From Fulvia fulva (lineage: Eukaryota > Ascomycota > Dothideomycetes > Mycosphaerellales > Mycosphaerellaceae): a stretch of DNA of 64,000 bases. Where the stretch lies: positions 124,001 to 188,000 of the forward strand of contig NC_063024.1 of assembly GCF_020509005.1 (NCBI RefSeq), read 5' to 3'. The position numbers and the translations under genes were made by a program. The notes beneath the pieces are model-generated. The model was not told the DNA's origin. It made no database searches and was given only the letters and a program-made list of their open reading frames with translations. Below, piece by piece: positions 20,399-29,805 of the stretch (positions are counted from its first letter, which is position 1; each line of letters starts with the position of its first letter).

Positions 20399-21722
20399 TC
20401 ACCCATTCCTATCCCCACCCCTCCGCATAAACGGACTCCCCCTCAACCTCTCCCAATCATGCATCATCTCCGTATTGACCCTAGTTACCGCCACCTCCTC
20501 CCCCGCCCTCTTCATCATCTCACCCTCATACTCCAGCACCGCAAGCTCCACACTAACCTTCCGCCCCTCCCGCGCCGCCACCAACATCTCCACAAGCTTC
20601 GCAGCGTCCGCGATCCCATGATTAAGACCTTGTCCACGATGGAACGACATGGCGTGCGCGGCGTCACCGAGTAGGACGACTTTGCCTTTGAAGAGGTCGT
20701 CGGGGATGGGGAGGGGGTGCCAGATGCTGATGTTGTTGGTGGGGAGGGGTGTGTTGTCGGGGATGTTGGTCCATGCGGTGCGGAAGGGTTCGGCGAAGTC
20801 TTTAGCAGCTTGGGCCTTGAGTTGGGCGAGGGTTATGTGGCTGATATCTTCTTTGCCCTCTTCGAGTTTCCTCGTCCATTGGAGTTGGAAAACCCAAGTC
20901 TCGGGCTTGTCGGGGTCGGGGACGTCTTGAATGCTTAGCCAGAGCCAGTGTCCCTTTGGGTGAACACAGATCGCGGAAATTGGGCTGAGCGCTTTCCTGA
21001 TCGCGAGGGCAGTCTCTGCGTCGTGGTAGCAGACATGCAAATTCCACGCACCATACGGAATATGCTGAGCCTGTCCCTCGCCCCCTGCAAACACTGCATC
21101 ACGCACGATCGAATTCGCACCATCCGCACCTACGACGAGAGTGCCAACAGCGGAGGAGCCGTCAGAGAACTGCGCAGTCACTGCAGGTCCGTCCTCTAAA
21201 GTTCGCAGGGAGCGGAAGCTTTTGTTGTATTGGATGGCGATGCCTTCTGTAAGGAGGGCGCGGAACTTCTGCCGTGAGACGCGGAGCATTTTGACTAGGG
21301 GGATGTCTTTTAGGCGCTCGCCGGTCTGGGCGTTGTAGACTGGCATTATGTTGCCTGTGTCTGGGAAGGTGTAGTGCGGGTCTACGGAGGCGGATTGGAG
21401 TCTTTCGTGTATGTGCTCTGGTAGGAGGTCGGATAGCAATGGAAGTGCCCATTGGATTGACATGCCCCTAAGTAGGTCAGCTCTAAAAGCCTTTCATAGT
21501 CGGATCGGGGGAATTGTACCATTCTCTCGCTCTGTAGACTGCTGCAGACCGCTCGGACTCGAAGATGGAAAAGCTGATGCCGTGCTAGTAGACTCAGTTC
21601 TCTGCGTTCGTTGGCTTGGCAAGACTTGCTACCTTCTTGAGTCCTTGTGCCAGGAGTAGACCACCGAGGCCTGCTCCGACAATAAGCACATGGATGCCGT
21701 CTTCTGGGCTTCCTTGATTCAT
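20399..21722 (-). CDS. FAD-dependent monooxygenase (salicylate hydroxylase/UbiH-like fold)
   Basis: Exons (minus) 21633-21722, 21520-21584 and 20399-21467 encode 407 residues. Introns are 48 nt (donor GTAGCA, acceptor ACTAG) and 52 nt (donor GTACAA, acceptor CTTAG). The second intron splits the Trp codon in REW|GMSIQWALP, matching the family. The three group-A flavin hydroxylase motifs are present: GAGLGG at residues 16-21 (FAD ADP moiety), VGADGAN near 165 (DG motif, NADPH/FAD) and VVLLGDAAHA near 318 (GD motif), followed by GQGLNHGIADA. It should hydroxylate a small, probably aromatic or polyketide-like, substrate. It diverges from the P450 at 22375 and shares its promoter, which suggests joint regulation. 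Confidence 0.9.
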
Positions 21723-22374
21723 GATGAGAAGCGAAGGATGATCAATGGTTTTACAGGCGATTCGTCACGATATACGATGGAGAGGCAGATCATACCTACC
21801 GCTGTATCTACAGCTGCCGTCCGGATCGTGAGCTAGGCCCATGCGGCTGCAACGTGGCTTGCATGATGCATCGACACGCCCAAAGAACGTCTGTAATGTC
21901 GATATGCTCCAGAGCATGAGATGATTGCTGGCAGTCTTCAAGGAACCCCCTAGACCAGCCTCAATGAAGTCAGCTCGTCAACGGAGAATCGAGAAAAGAA
22001 AGAGCGACAAGTCCGGCCTGGCAGACGAGGAAGTCAACAACGGCTATTCGTGGCACAAATGAGTCAGCACCCACGTGACGCTCGGCTCAAGCAAAATCTC
22101 CACAAATCACAATCCTTCCATTCCCCAAACATCACCTTCCTCTGCGGGCACGCGTCTTGGGGGAATCATCGATACCTATATGCCCTGTCGGAGCTACATC
22201 GTATTATCCGTACACATCACTGACCAACCGCGAGTATCCGCTCACGTGCTGACCACACGCTCACGTGCGCTCGGCTTTGCGCAGAACAATTGTTGTGCAA
22301 TAAAGAAGCCCCAGCCCAGGTAGGTGCCCGCACGCTCGAGGTAGGTCCTGCCTGCTTCTCTACCTCTGCCCAGT
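21723..22374. promoter_or_regulatory. Shared divergent promoter of FAD monooxygenase and P450
   Basis: A 652-base interval between two oxidoreductase genes that start back to back. It contains three CACGTG palindromes (22072-22077, 22243-22248, 22262-22267), the core site of bHLH regulators, and a TGAGTCA (22060-22066), the core site of AP-1/Gcn4-type bZIP proteins. All lie in the 320 bases next to the P450 start. Function is inferred from known binding cores and clustering only. Confidence 0.5.
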
Positions 22375-23925
22375 ATGCTGGCCATCTCATCTTTCCGCCT
22401 TTTGGCTCTACTGCCTGTCAGCTTTCTACTCTATCTCATCGGCCTGGTCATCTACCGTCTTTACTTCCACCCTCTAGCCAAATACCCTGGGCCCCTACTC
22501 GCGAAAATCACAGATCTATACCAGACCTACCATGCCCTCCGCGGAGACCGACATCTGGAGTTCTGGAGATGCCACGAGAAATATGGCGACATCGTTCGAT
22601 TCGGGCCGAATAGCCTGTCATTCAATACCAACACCGCCCTGAAAGACATCTACGGCTTCAAATCCAACGTCCGCAAAGCCAAATTCTACCAAGCCTTCTG
22701 GGCCACCAAGGACTCAGCCAGTACGCACAGCTCAATTGACAGATCCATCCACGCTCGCAAGCGCCGAGTCCTTAGCCATGCCTTCTCCGACGCCGCCATT
22801 AAATCCATGGAGAACCACATCCTAGCCCACATCCGCCAATTCTGCCAAACCCTCAGCGGCACGACCACTGTCGCCCCAAATGCCGATGCCAAAGGCTACA
22901 GCCACCCCATCGACATCTCCGACCAAGCCAACTACCTAACCTTCGACATCATGGGCGACCTCTGCTTCGGCAAAGCCTTCGGCATGCTCGAGCGCCCAGA
23001 CAACCGCTTCGCCATCGATCTAATCGGCAGCGCTGCGCATCGTCATCTCATTTGTGGGACGTACCTCCCCATCCACGAGTACCACCTCGACAAACTCTTC
23101 TTCCGGAAAATCGCAGCCGGGAGAGCGCGGTATATGCAATACTCCAAAAGCCAAGCGCTTGAACGGACCAAAATGGGTCTCGACGTCGACCGGAAAGATT
23201 TCTTCTACCACTTACTCAAAGCGAAAGATCCCGAGACGGGCGCGGGATTCTCGACGCCGGAACTGTGGGGGGAGAGCAATCTCCTCATCATCGCAGGCTC
23301 TGACACGACCTCTACAGCCTTGGCCGCGACAATTTTCTACCTGGTCCACAACCCCGCCACGCTGACGAAACTGATCGACGAAGTCCGGACCGCTTTCACA
23401 CACGTCGAGGAAATCACCATCTCCCCAGCCCTCAACTCCCTTACTTACCTCCGCGCCTGCATCGACGAAGCAATGCGTCTCTCCCCCTCCGTCGGCGGCC
23501 TCTTGCCCCGCGAAGTCCTCCCCGGCGGAATAACCATCGACTCCCACCCCATCCCCTCTGGCACAATCGTCGGCGTACCCCACTACAGCATCCACCATAA
23601 CGCCTCCTACTACCCCTCCCCCTTCACTTTCAACCCTTCCCGCTGGCTGGGCACTTCATCGCCCGACAGCGTAGCATTAGCGCAGTCCGCCTTCTGCCCC
23701 TTCAGTGTAGGGCCGAGGGGCTGTATTGGGAAGGGGATGGCGTATCATGAGTTGATGATTACGGTGGCGAGGGTGGTGTTTTTGTTTGAGTTGAGGCTTG
23801 CGCCGGGCGAGGGGGAGGTTGGGAGGGAGGAGGGTCGAAGCAGGAGGGGGGAGTTTCAGTTGAAGGATTCGTTTACGAGTATTAAGGAGGGGGGGCCGAT
23901 GGTGCAGTTTAGGGCGAGGTCGTGA
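22375..23925 (+). CDS. Cytochrome P450 monooxygenase
   Basis: Intronless frame of 516 residues. An N-terminal membrane anchor (about residues 8-30) is followed by the Pro-rich hinge HPLAKYPGP. The I-helix motif is AGSDTTST (oxygen activation), the ExxR motif is EAMR, and the heme-binding loop is FSVGPRGCIGKG with the heme-thiolate Cys at residue 450. These mark an intact microsomal (class II) P450 needing a P450 reductase. It resembles fungal secondary-metabolism P450s, but the substrate cannot be read from the sequence. The divergent FAD monooxygenase is a likely partner, as two oxygenases sharing a promoter often act on one product; that link is inference. Confidence 0.92.
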   Translation: MLAISSFRLLALLPVSFLLYLIGLVIYRLYFHPLAKYPGPLLAKITDLYQTYHALRGDRHLEFWRCHEKYGDIVRFGPNSLSFNTNTALKDIYGFKSNVRKAKFYQAFWATKDSASTHSSIDRSIHARKRRVLSHAFSDAAIKSMENHILAHIRQFCQTLSGTTTVAPNADAKGYSHPIDISDQANYLTFDIMGDLCFGKAFGMLERPDNRFAIDLIGSAAHRHLICGTYLPIHEYHLDKLFFRKIAAGRARYMQYSKSQALERTKMGLDVDRKDFFYHLLKAKDPETGAGFSTPELWGESNLLIIAGSDTTSTALAATIFYLVHNPATLTKLIDEVRTAFTHVEEITISPALNSLTYLRACIDEAMRLSPSVGGLLPREVLPGGITIDSHPIPSGTIVGVPHYSIHHNASYYPSPFTFNPSRWLGTSSPDSVALAQSAFCPFSVGPRGCIGKGMAYHELMITVARVVFLFELRLAPGEGEVGREEGRSRRGEFQLKDSFTSIKEGGPMVQFRARS

Positions 23926-24342
23926 TGATTCCATAGCTCGTCCATACCACGCAAGAATGGGATCTTATGACAGAAACATATCTCCTTGTTTATGCTGAGA
24001 ATGGGACAATGTTGCAGTGAGTGACTTACAGGGCGGGAAACTAACGCAGAGCTTTCGGTATGCCGTATCATGAGATGTGATCCGAACTGTTTGGGTGCTT
24101 GAATGGTGACTATCTACGACCGAGCTGATTTACGTAGCTACACCGCGGAGGCCGAGCAAGTGTACCTTTCCCAGGCGCTGTAAGGCTCGTCGGGCGCTGC
24201 GATGTTCACTTTGCCATGATCGCTGTCTCCTTTGCCTCTGGCAGAAGTAGCACACAGGTGCTAATGAGTCCCATTCGCCGTCGTCGACATCGTACCTCAT
24301 GCTTTTCATTTCCTCCCCTTGATTGCTGTCAATCACACTCAT
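23926..24342. other. Intergenic region with no gene seen
   Basis: Space between the convergent P450 and aspartyl-tRNA synthetase genes. The synthetase frame remains open after its TAG for about 70 codons (24130-24342), but the protein ends naturally at the TAG, and the extension has no family match that I can see. Confidence 0.45.
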
Positions 24343-26067
24343 CTAAGGCATCAGCCTACCAGGGTCACGAGGGAACAAGCTCGCTAACCGCACATTGGGC
24401 AAACCCAACCACAGCATGACAATACGCTCCAGACCAATGCCACCACCAGCATGGGGCGGGCATCCATATCGGAAGCAGTCGACGTAGTCCTTCAAGCCAG
24501 GTGCTTTCGGGTCGACCGGTGTGACGTGCTCGCGCATTCGCTTCTCGAGGTATGTTGCATCGTGGATACGCTGGGCACCAGACATGATCTCCTGACCACG
24601 CATGAAGAAGTCGTAGGAGTTGGAGTAGCCTGCGTTGGGGTTCTTCTCGTCGTGGTTGGCCATCGTCTCTTTTGAGGGCATGGTGTAGAATGGTCGGACG
24701 GCGAGCGGGAACTTGTCGAGGACGTAGAAGTCGGAGCCGTACTTTTCAAGCACGAGGGCACCGAGCTTCTTCTCATCAGGTGTGCTAAGGTCGTCAAAGT
24801 CGTTGACCTCCACGCCAGCATCGCGGAGCATCTTGATACCTTCGGCGAAATCGAGGCGTGGGACCTTGCCTGCTTCAGGTAGCTTGAAATCTTCCACGGC
24901 GTAGACTGCGCGAACGAGGTCAGTCTCCTTCTTGTATTGCGTCTTAAGGCCGTTGAAGATGTAGAGCATAAGCTCCTCCAGTAACGAGACGACTTCGTGG
25001 TAGTTCTCCTCGAATGCCATTTCCAGATCGAGGCCAATAAACTCGGTCAAGTGGCGAGCGGTGTTGCTGTTCTCGGCGCGGAAGACGCTACCGATCTCCA
25101 TGACACGCTCAAAGTCGGCGGCGATCATCATTTGCTTGTACAGCTGGGGTGATTGTGCGAGGTAGGCCTTCTTGTCGAAGTAGGTGCTCTCGAAGACGTT
25201 GGCACCACCTTCTGTCGCTGCTCCGAGGAGTTTGGGTGTGTTGATGACGCGGAACTTGCGCGCCTTCAGAAATTCGCGGAAGAGATCCTGGACACCTTCC
25301 TTGATGCCGAAGATGGCGTGGTTGAGGTTCGACTTGAGATCGATGGTTCGGTTGGTGAGACGTGTGTTGAGTGACACGACTGGCCTGCCATCTTCGCTAG
25401 TAGCGTTCTCCTCGCCCTCTGCTGGTATCGCACGCTCAGCATCGGCGACCTGGAGTGGCAGCTGATTGTCGACCTTGCCCAGGGTGTAGATCTTCCTGAT
25501 ATGGACCTCCATGTTCTGTATACTCGCGCTCTTGATGGGCTCCTTTGGTGTGTTGAGGACTCCATGTACGATGACCTTGCTCTCGGTGGGAATGTTGCCG
25601 GCAAACTTGACCATCTGTCGGCTCAGTGTGTCGCTGGCGGCTACCACTGCCTGGATCGTGTCGGAGATTCTGTTGGGGTGCTGCTTGAAGTTGAGGAAGG
25701 ACAGCTTGGCGCTCTGGTTGCGTGCATTGGCGACAGTTGCTCTGAAGACGACGTTGGGTCTCTTGTCCTCCGCAAACTCCTGCCCGCCATACTGCTCTGC
25801 CAGCTCTGACAGTGTTTCGTGTGTCACGCCAGCACTTTCTCGCACATATGGCAGCTGTCCGTAGTCCTCCTTGCTCACATCGCTGGCCTCATCCGCCTTC
25901 TTCTTGGCCTCCTCTTCTGCTGCGCGCTTTGCCGCCTTCTCGGCCTTTTCTTGCTCCTTCTGCATCTTCTTCAGCTCGTTCTTGCTGGGCCCTTTCTTCT
26001 CGCCGCCTTCTGCTGCTTGTTCGCCAGCCTCCTTCGGCCGCTCGGGGATGTTCTGCTCGTCCGCCAT
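24343..26067 (-). CDS. DPS1: Cytosolic aspartyl-tRNA synthetase
   Basis: Intronless, 574 residues. A Lys/Glu/Ala-rich N-terminal extension (about 1-65), typical of eukaryotic cytosolic AspRS, is followed by an OB-fold anticodon-binding domain (about 85-220) and the class II catalytic core. Recognisable core pieces are INTPKLLGAATEGGANVF, the motif 2 region FRAENSNTARHLTEF with its Arg, the YSNSYDFFMRGQEI segment, and motif 3 GGGIGLERIVMLWLGLPNVR, ending FPRDPGRLMP as in the family. It charges tRNA-Asp for cytosolic translation. Length and ends match the family, so the gene looks intact. Its start lies 352 bases from the start of a divergent F-box gene. Confidence 0.95.
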   Translation of the reverse strand: MADEQNIPERPKEAGEQAAEGGEKKGPSKNELKKMQKEQEKAEKAAKRAAEEEAKKKADEASDVSKEDYGQLPYVRESAGVTHETLSELAEQYGGQEFAEDKRPNVVFRATVANARNQSAKLSFLNFKQHPNRISDTIQAVVAASDTLSRQMVKFAGNIPTESKVIVHGVLNTPKEPIKSASIQNMEVHIRKIYTLGKVDNQLPLQVADAERAIPAEGEENATSEDGRPVVSLNTRLTNRTIDLKSNLNHAIFGIKEGVQDLFREFLKARKFRVINTPKLLGAATEGGANVFESTYFDKKAYLAQSPQLYKQMMIAADFERVMEIGSVFRAENSNTARHLTEFIGLDLEMAFEENYHEVVSLLEELMLYIFNGLKTQYKKETDLVRAVYAVEDFKLPEAGKVPRLDFAEGIKMLRDAGVEVNDFDDLSTPDEKKLGALVLEKYGSDFYVLDKFPLAVRPFYTMPSKETMANHDEKNPNAGYSNSYDFFMRGQEIMSGAQRIHDATYLEKRMREHVTPVDPKAPGLKDYVDCFRYGCPPHAGGGIGLERIVMLWLGLPNVRLASLFPRDPGRLMP

Positions 26068-26419
26068 GGTTGCTGGAGAAGTGTGCGGTCAGGTCAGGAG
26101 CTGTGAGTCTTGGTCACATGTCAACAAAACGTCGTCGTGTGAATCACTTTCCAATGCATGAGTCGTGTGGGGATCCATGTCCCGCGTTTCGGCCTAAGGC
26201 ACCAACTTTTGTCAGAGGTGATGGCTTCACTCGCATTTCATGGTTGCCGTCTCTCATCACCAACTTTCACGAGCTCAACAAATGCATCTCACCAGCGACT
26301 GACCTACATCACGAACCTGAGTCTACCGCGGCTTGTCTTTTGGCGAAGACGCGAACATGTCAACTCGACCAAAGCGATGCCCTGGATAAATCCCCCGCCA
26401 CATTTTGGTTGCACATATC

Positions 26420-29026
26420 ATGACCGCCTCTCGCTTGAGCCAGCTCCCAGAAGAGCTCTTGCAAGACATTCTCGAGAGGCTACTACAATCCGATCTGTAC
26501 TCCCTCAATCTAGCCTCACGATGGTGCTACCAGGTCGCCACTCCGCTGATCTGGAAATCAGTCGAGCTCGTGGACTGCAAGACCGAGCATGATGATGGCG
26601 TCGATGATCACGATGACACGCCACTTATCAGGAAGTTCCTGCTCTTCATCAAGAAGCCTGAGATAGCGGCTTGTGTTCAGACCTTGACGCATCGATGTCA
26701 CCTGCCGCCACCGGCCATCTTCCAGGAGCTTCCATATGTCGCGTTCAGTGGCAGCACACTTTCAGCGGATCCTAGAACAATCAAGCTAGTCGCACTCGCC
26801 GTCAAGGAGTTGAAGAATGTCACTACTTTACGGATTGTGTTTGGCCATCCGAATCTGACTGATGCGCTCCTGCGCTGCTTCTTCGACTGCGAGCGTACTC
26901 GGGAAGGAGCTGGGTGTGCTCGCATTCGCAAGCTCTGGCTCGAGAACTGCCGAATCAGCAATGGCCTCTGTCTCAGTCTTCCATATCATCCCTACCATTT
27001 GCCCTTGGTCCTGGATTTGTCTGGGCTGGAGTCTGTTCGCTTCCGTCGACTACCCATTCGTCCAAGATCGTATGACAGCGGGCATGCCCCTAGCTTCATG
27101 TACAACTACTCAAGAAGTGGTTTGTCGAGGCCATTACAGGATGGATGTGGAAGTATGTACACGACCATGACATCGACATTGTCTGAGGACTTCAAGATTG
27201 GTCGTCATCACATTCTGCGACTAGAGCTGCAAGACCTTGCACAGCAACCAACTCTATCCCCAGGAGAGTACCGTCAGCTGCACCAGACTCCAAAATACTC
27301 ACCCCTGGACTCGCTCTTCGCGAGGACAATTGTCTTGGACGACAGAATCTATAAGTCTATATCTGAGACTACAGACTTGCCCTTGAAGGCGAAGTGGGCT
27401 CACATGCTCGGGCACCGTACTCGTGCTGTCAATGCATATCGAGGCACTTGGCTCGACCCAGACTCTTCAACTGATCTTGCAAGCCGTCCATGGGAAGAGG
27501 CATTTGACGCAAGCGACGACAACGTGATCGTTCGTAGCCAGCTCTGGGAGAGAATGCAGCGAGAGAAGATGCCGTCTTCTGACGTGGCTATTGTCATGCT
27601 TCAAAGTGTCAGGAGCACTCTTACGTCGCTCAACCTCGACTGGGTCCTCAGCATCCCTCACCTGCGGATTGGTGCTTCGAAAGACCCGGCGTTCCTGGCT
27701 TCATGGTCATACATGTTCCTCAGCCTCTTCGAGTGCCGCTTCCCGCATCTGAGAGCATTTCAACTCCGGAACAGTGTCGTACCTGACACAATCTTACCCC
27801 CGGCGCTGTACCTCCTCGATCGGTCATTCACGACGTTCCGCGATCCTACGAACGCCACAATGTCCGGCAATATCGACGCAACTTCGTCCTTCGATCTTGC
27901 TGGTCTGCGATTTATGGAGGCGCACCCGAACATCCAATGCCTTGCTTGGCCAATGGATCACTTCTTCTCGCCTCGACCTGTGACTGCAGACATCAAGAGT
28001 CGAGTCGAAGCCGTGGTCGACAATCTCGGTCGTACTCTCGTTGAACTACGAGTTGACACAATCTACAGTGGGAGTGGAGAGGTACAGACCGAAGAAACCT
28101 GGTGTCAAGACAGAAGCGCTCGTGACAGCAGGCGCAGATTCATCACTGACTTTGCAAGCAAGATGAACATGCTGAAGACGATCAAAGTCGAAGGTGGCAT
28201 GCCTCGTGACGAGAGAAGAGAGATCATTCGAGCTCTCCATGCGTGCCCACTTACCAAGATCGTTATGATCGGAGTATGCAGTCCGCTGGGAAACAGTTGG
28301 GGCTTGGATGGAGCTGACGCTGTCGACGTCGTACGAGAGGATGATAACGAGGGACTTGAGGCAGAAGACAAGGCCACAATGTTCGCACTGGGCCCTTCGA
28401 AGCTTCAACCACCACCGGAAGACTACGTATACACGCCGCAGTGGGACTGCAAGGCCCTGCCTCCAATGATGCACACACTGGCCTCTTACCATGCAGACAC
28501 CGTGAAGGAGCTGAAGTTCTGCGGATACAAAGGGTGCTCCATCCTTTTCTCACCTACGCCAATCACAGTACCTCTGCTTTCCAGCCTGAAGCACTTCCAC
28601 AACCTAGACTCGATCATAATGAGCATGTGGCTCACGACGCTCTGGGAAGGCTCAAATCGCGACAGCGAAGTCATTTCTTATTGGACCAACATGCGATCCC
28701 CCGCCTCAACAGCTCTCGTTATGATCACAGACGACGAGCCTGAAGGCTGGGAACGGGAGCTTAAGATGAGATTCGCACCTGCTGCTCTCGCGTGGCGGGT
28801 CACAAACTTTATCGGACCTTACCTCAGCGAGAGTGCCAAGCAGCGCAAGGGAGGCGTACATGTTAGAGCGAGCTTTTGTATCGGGGAGTGCGGCATCTTC
28901 GATGTCGATATTGCGGTGGGCAAAGGGGCGGTGAACAGTGATGTGTGTTTGTGGTATAAGGGACCTAGAGAGGAGATGGAGCCGGAGAGGAGGACGGCGA
29001 AGCTGGATGCGAGAGGGTGGTTCTGA
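26420..29026 (+). CDS. F-box protein with long LRR-like region
   Basis: Intronless, 868 residues from the ATG at 26420. The first 45 residues contain an F-box: LSQLPEELLQDILERLLQSDLYSLNLASR, with the usual Leu-Pro start and a Trp ten residues later. The rest alternates Leu-rich strands and helices (for example LKNVTTLRIVFG, RIRKLWLENC, LKTIKVEGG), as in leucine-rich substrate-binding regions. It should act as a substrate receptor in an SCF ubiquitin ligase through Skp1. The target is unknown. Such proteins form a large, variable family in filamentous ascomycetes, with three more F-box-like genes in this window. Confidence 0.8.
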   Translation: MTASRLSQLPEELLQDILERLLQSDLYSLNLASRWCYQVATPLIWKSVELVDCKTEHDDGVDDHDDTPLIRKFLLFIKKPEIAACVQTLTHRCHLPPPAIFQELPYVAFSGSTLSADPRTIKLVALAVKELKNVTTLRIVFGHPNLTDALLRCFFDCERTREGAGCARIRKLWLENCRISNGLCLSLPYHPYHLPLVLDLSGLESVRFRRLPIRPRSYDSGHAPSFMYNYSRSGLSRPLQDGCGSMYTTMTSTLSEDFKIGRHHILRLELQDLAQQPTLSPGEYRQLHQTPKYSPLDSLFARTIVLDDRIYKSISETTDLPLKAKWAHMLGHRTRAVNAYRGTWLDPDSSTDLASRPWEEAFDASDDNVIVRSQLWERMQREKMPSSDVAIVMLQSVRSTLTSLNLDWVLSIPHLRIGASKDPAFLASWSYMFLSLFECRFPHLRAFQLRNSVVPDTILPPALYLLDRSFTTFRDPTNATMSGNIDATSSFDLAGLRFMEAHPNIQCLAWPMDHFFSPRPVTADIKSRVEAVVDNLGRTLVELRVDTIYSGSGEVQTEETWCQDRSARDSRRRFITDFASKMNMLKTIKVEGGMPRDERREIIRALHACPLTKIVMIGVCSPLGNSWGLDGADAVDVVREDDNEGLEAEDKATMFALGPSKLQPPPEDYVYTPQWDCKALPPMMHTLASYHADTVKELKFCGYKGCSILFSPTPITVPLLSSLKHFHNLDSIIMSMWLTTLWEGSNRDSEVISYWTNMRSPASTALVMITDDEPEGWERELKMRFAPAALAWRVTNFIGPYLSESAKQRKGGVHVRASFCIGECGIFDVDIAVGKGAVNSDVCLWYKGPREEMEPERRTAKLDARGWF

Positions 29027-29805
29027 TGAAGCGATTACCTGAGAGTGTTTACCTATGATCATCTGGATCATGGACGATTCTTGAAGGGTAGAGGTAGTAG
29101 AAGTCAGTGTAATGTCTAATCGCCACATCACTGTGGAGTTCGTGCTTGGAGCCAAATATGGCGCCATCGTTTACATTGATGAATCATTCGATCAGGACCT
29201 TTTTGACTACGACTTCATCCTACCTGACCGCCGTGTGCTTCGCTTTCCGACCTCGTGGCAGATCCTGCAACCTCGAAGGGCTATCTTTCCGCATTCACGT
29301 GCGTTCGGATGCTTTCAAACTGGTTATCTCCATCAGCTCAGACCCCACGCTGCCAAGCATCGCCAGATTCGCCACGCCCTACATCTAGACTTCACAAAGA
29401 AGAATCTTTTCCATCTCTCAACCCATCTTGTCCTTCGATCTCCAGACAATCAGCTCTCATCAAGCAAGACACACCAGCAAACCTGGTTAGCGACCAACCA
29501 GACACCGGCCGCCTCGGAGCTGCAACACGTTCAACCGCGAAGGACACGCAGGCTTCGGGTCATCGGCTACGCATTGCACTGGACTGCACCTCACCTTGCA
29601 GCCAGCGCGAGCCTATCTTGCACAAGGGTGATTGGGTGTGAGAGGGTGATATGGTGCTTTGTGGAAGGGCATTGTGTATACTGCAATAGCTTGGCTTCTA
29701 CGGATCGAGTCAACGCTGGGCCAGGAAGACTGCCTCACTTTGGAGTGAACGGCCTGAGTCTATCAGTCTATCTACACCAAACCCTCCCCAAGCTGAACAG
29801 TCATC
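29027..29805. other. Intergenic region upstream of an oxidoreductase gene
   Basis: A 280-codon frame spans 29112-29954 and overlaps the start of the next gene. Its first 50 codons look fairly protein-like (acidic and aromatic, LFDYDFILPDRRVL), but the rest is His/Ser/Arg-rich and probably chance. It may be the relic of a small gene. Confidence 0.35.

Noticed and set aside
24130..24342. Read-through extension of aspartyl-tRNA synthetase past its TAG
   Set aside because: The protein already ends at the family's usual C-terminus, and the 70 following codons lack protein-like features.
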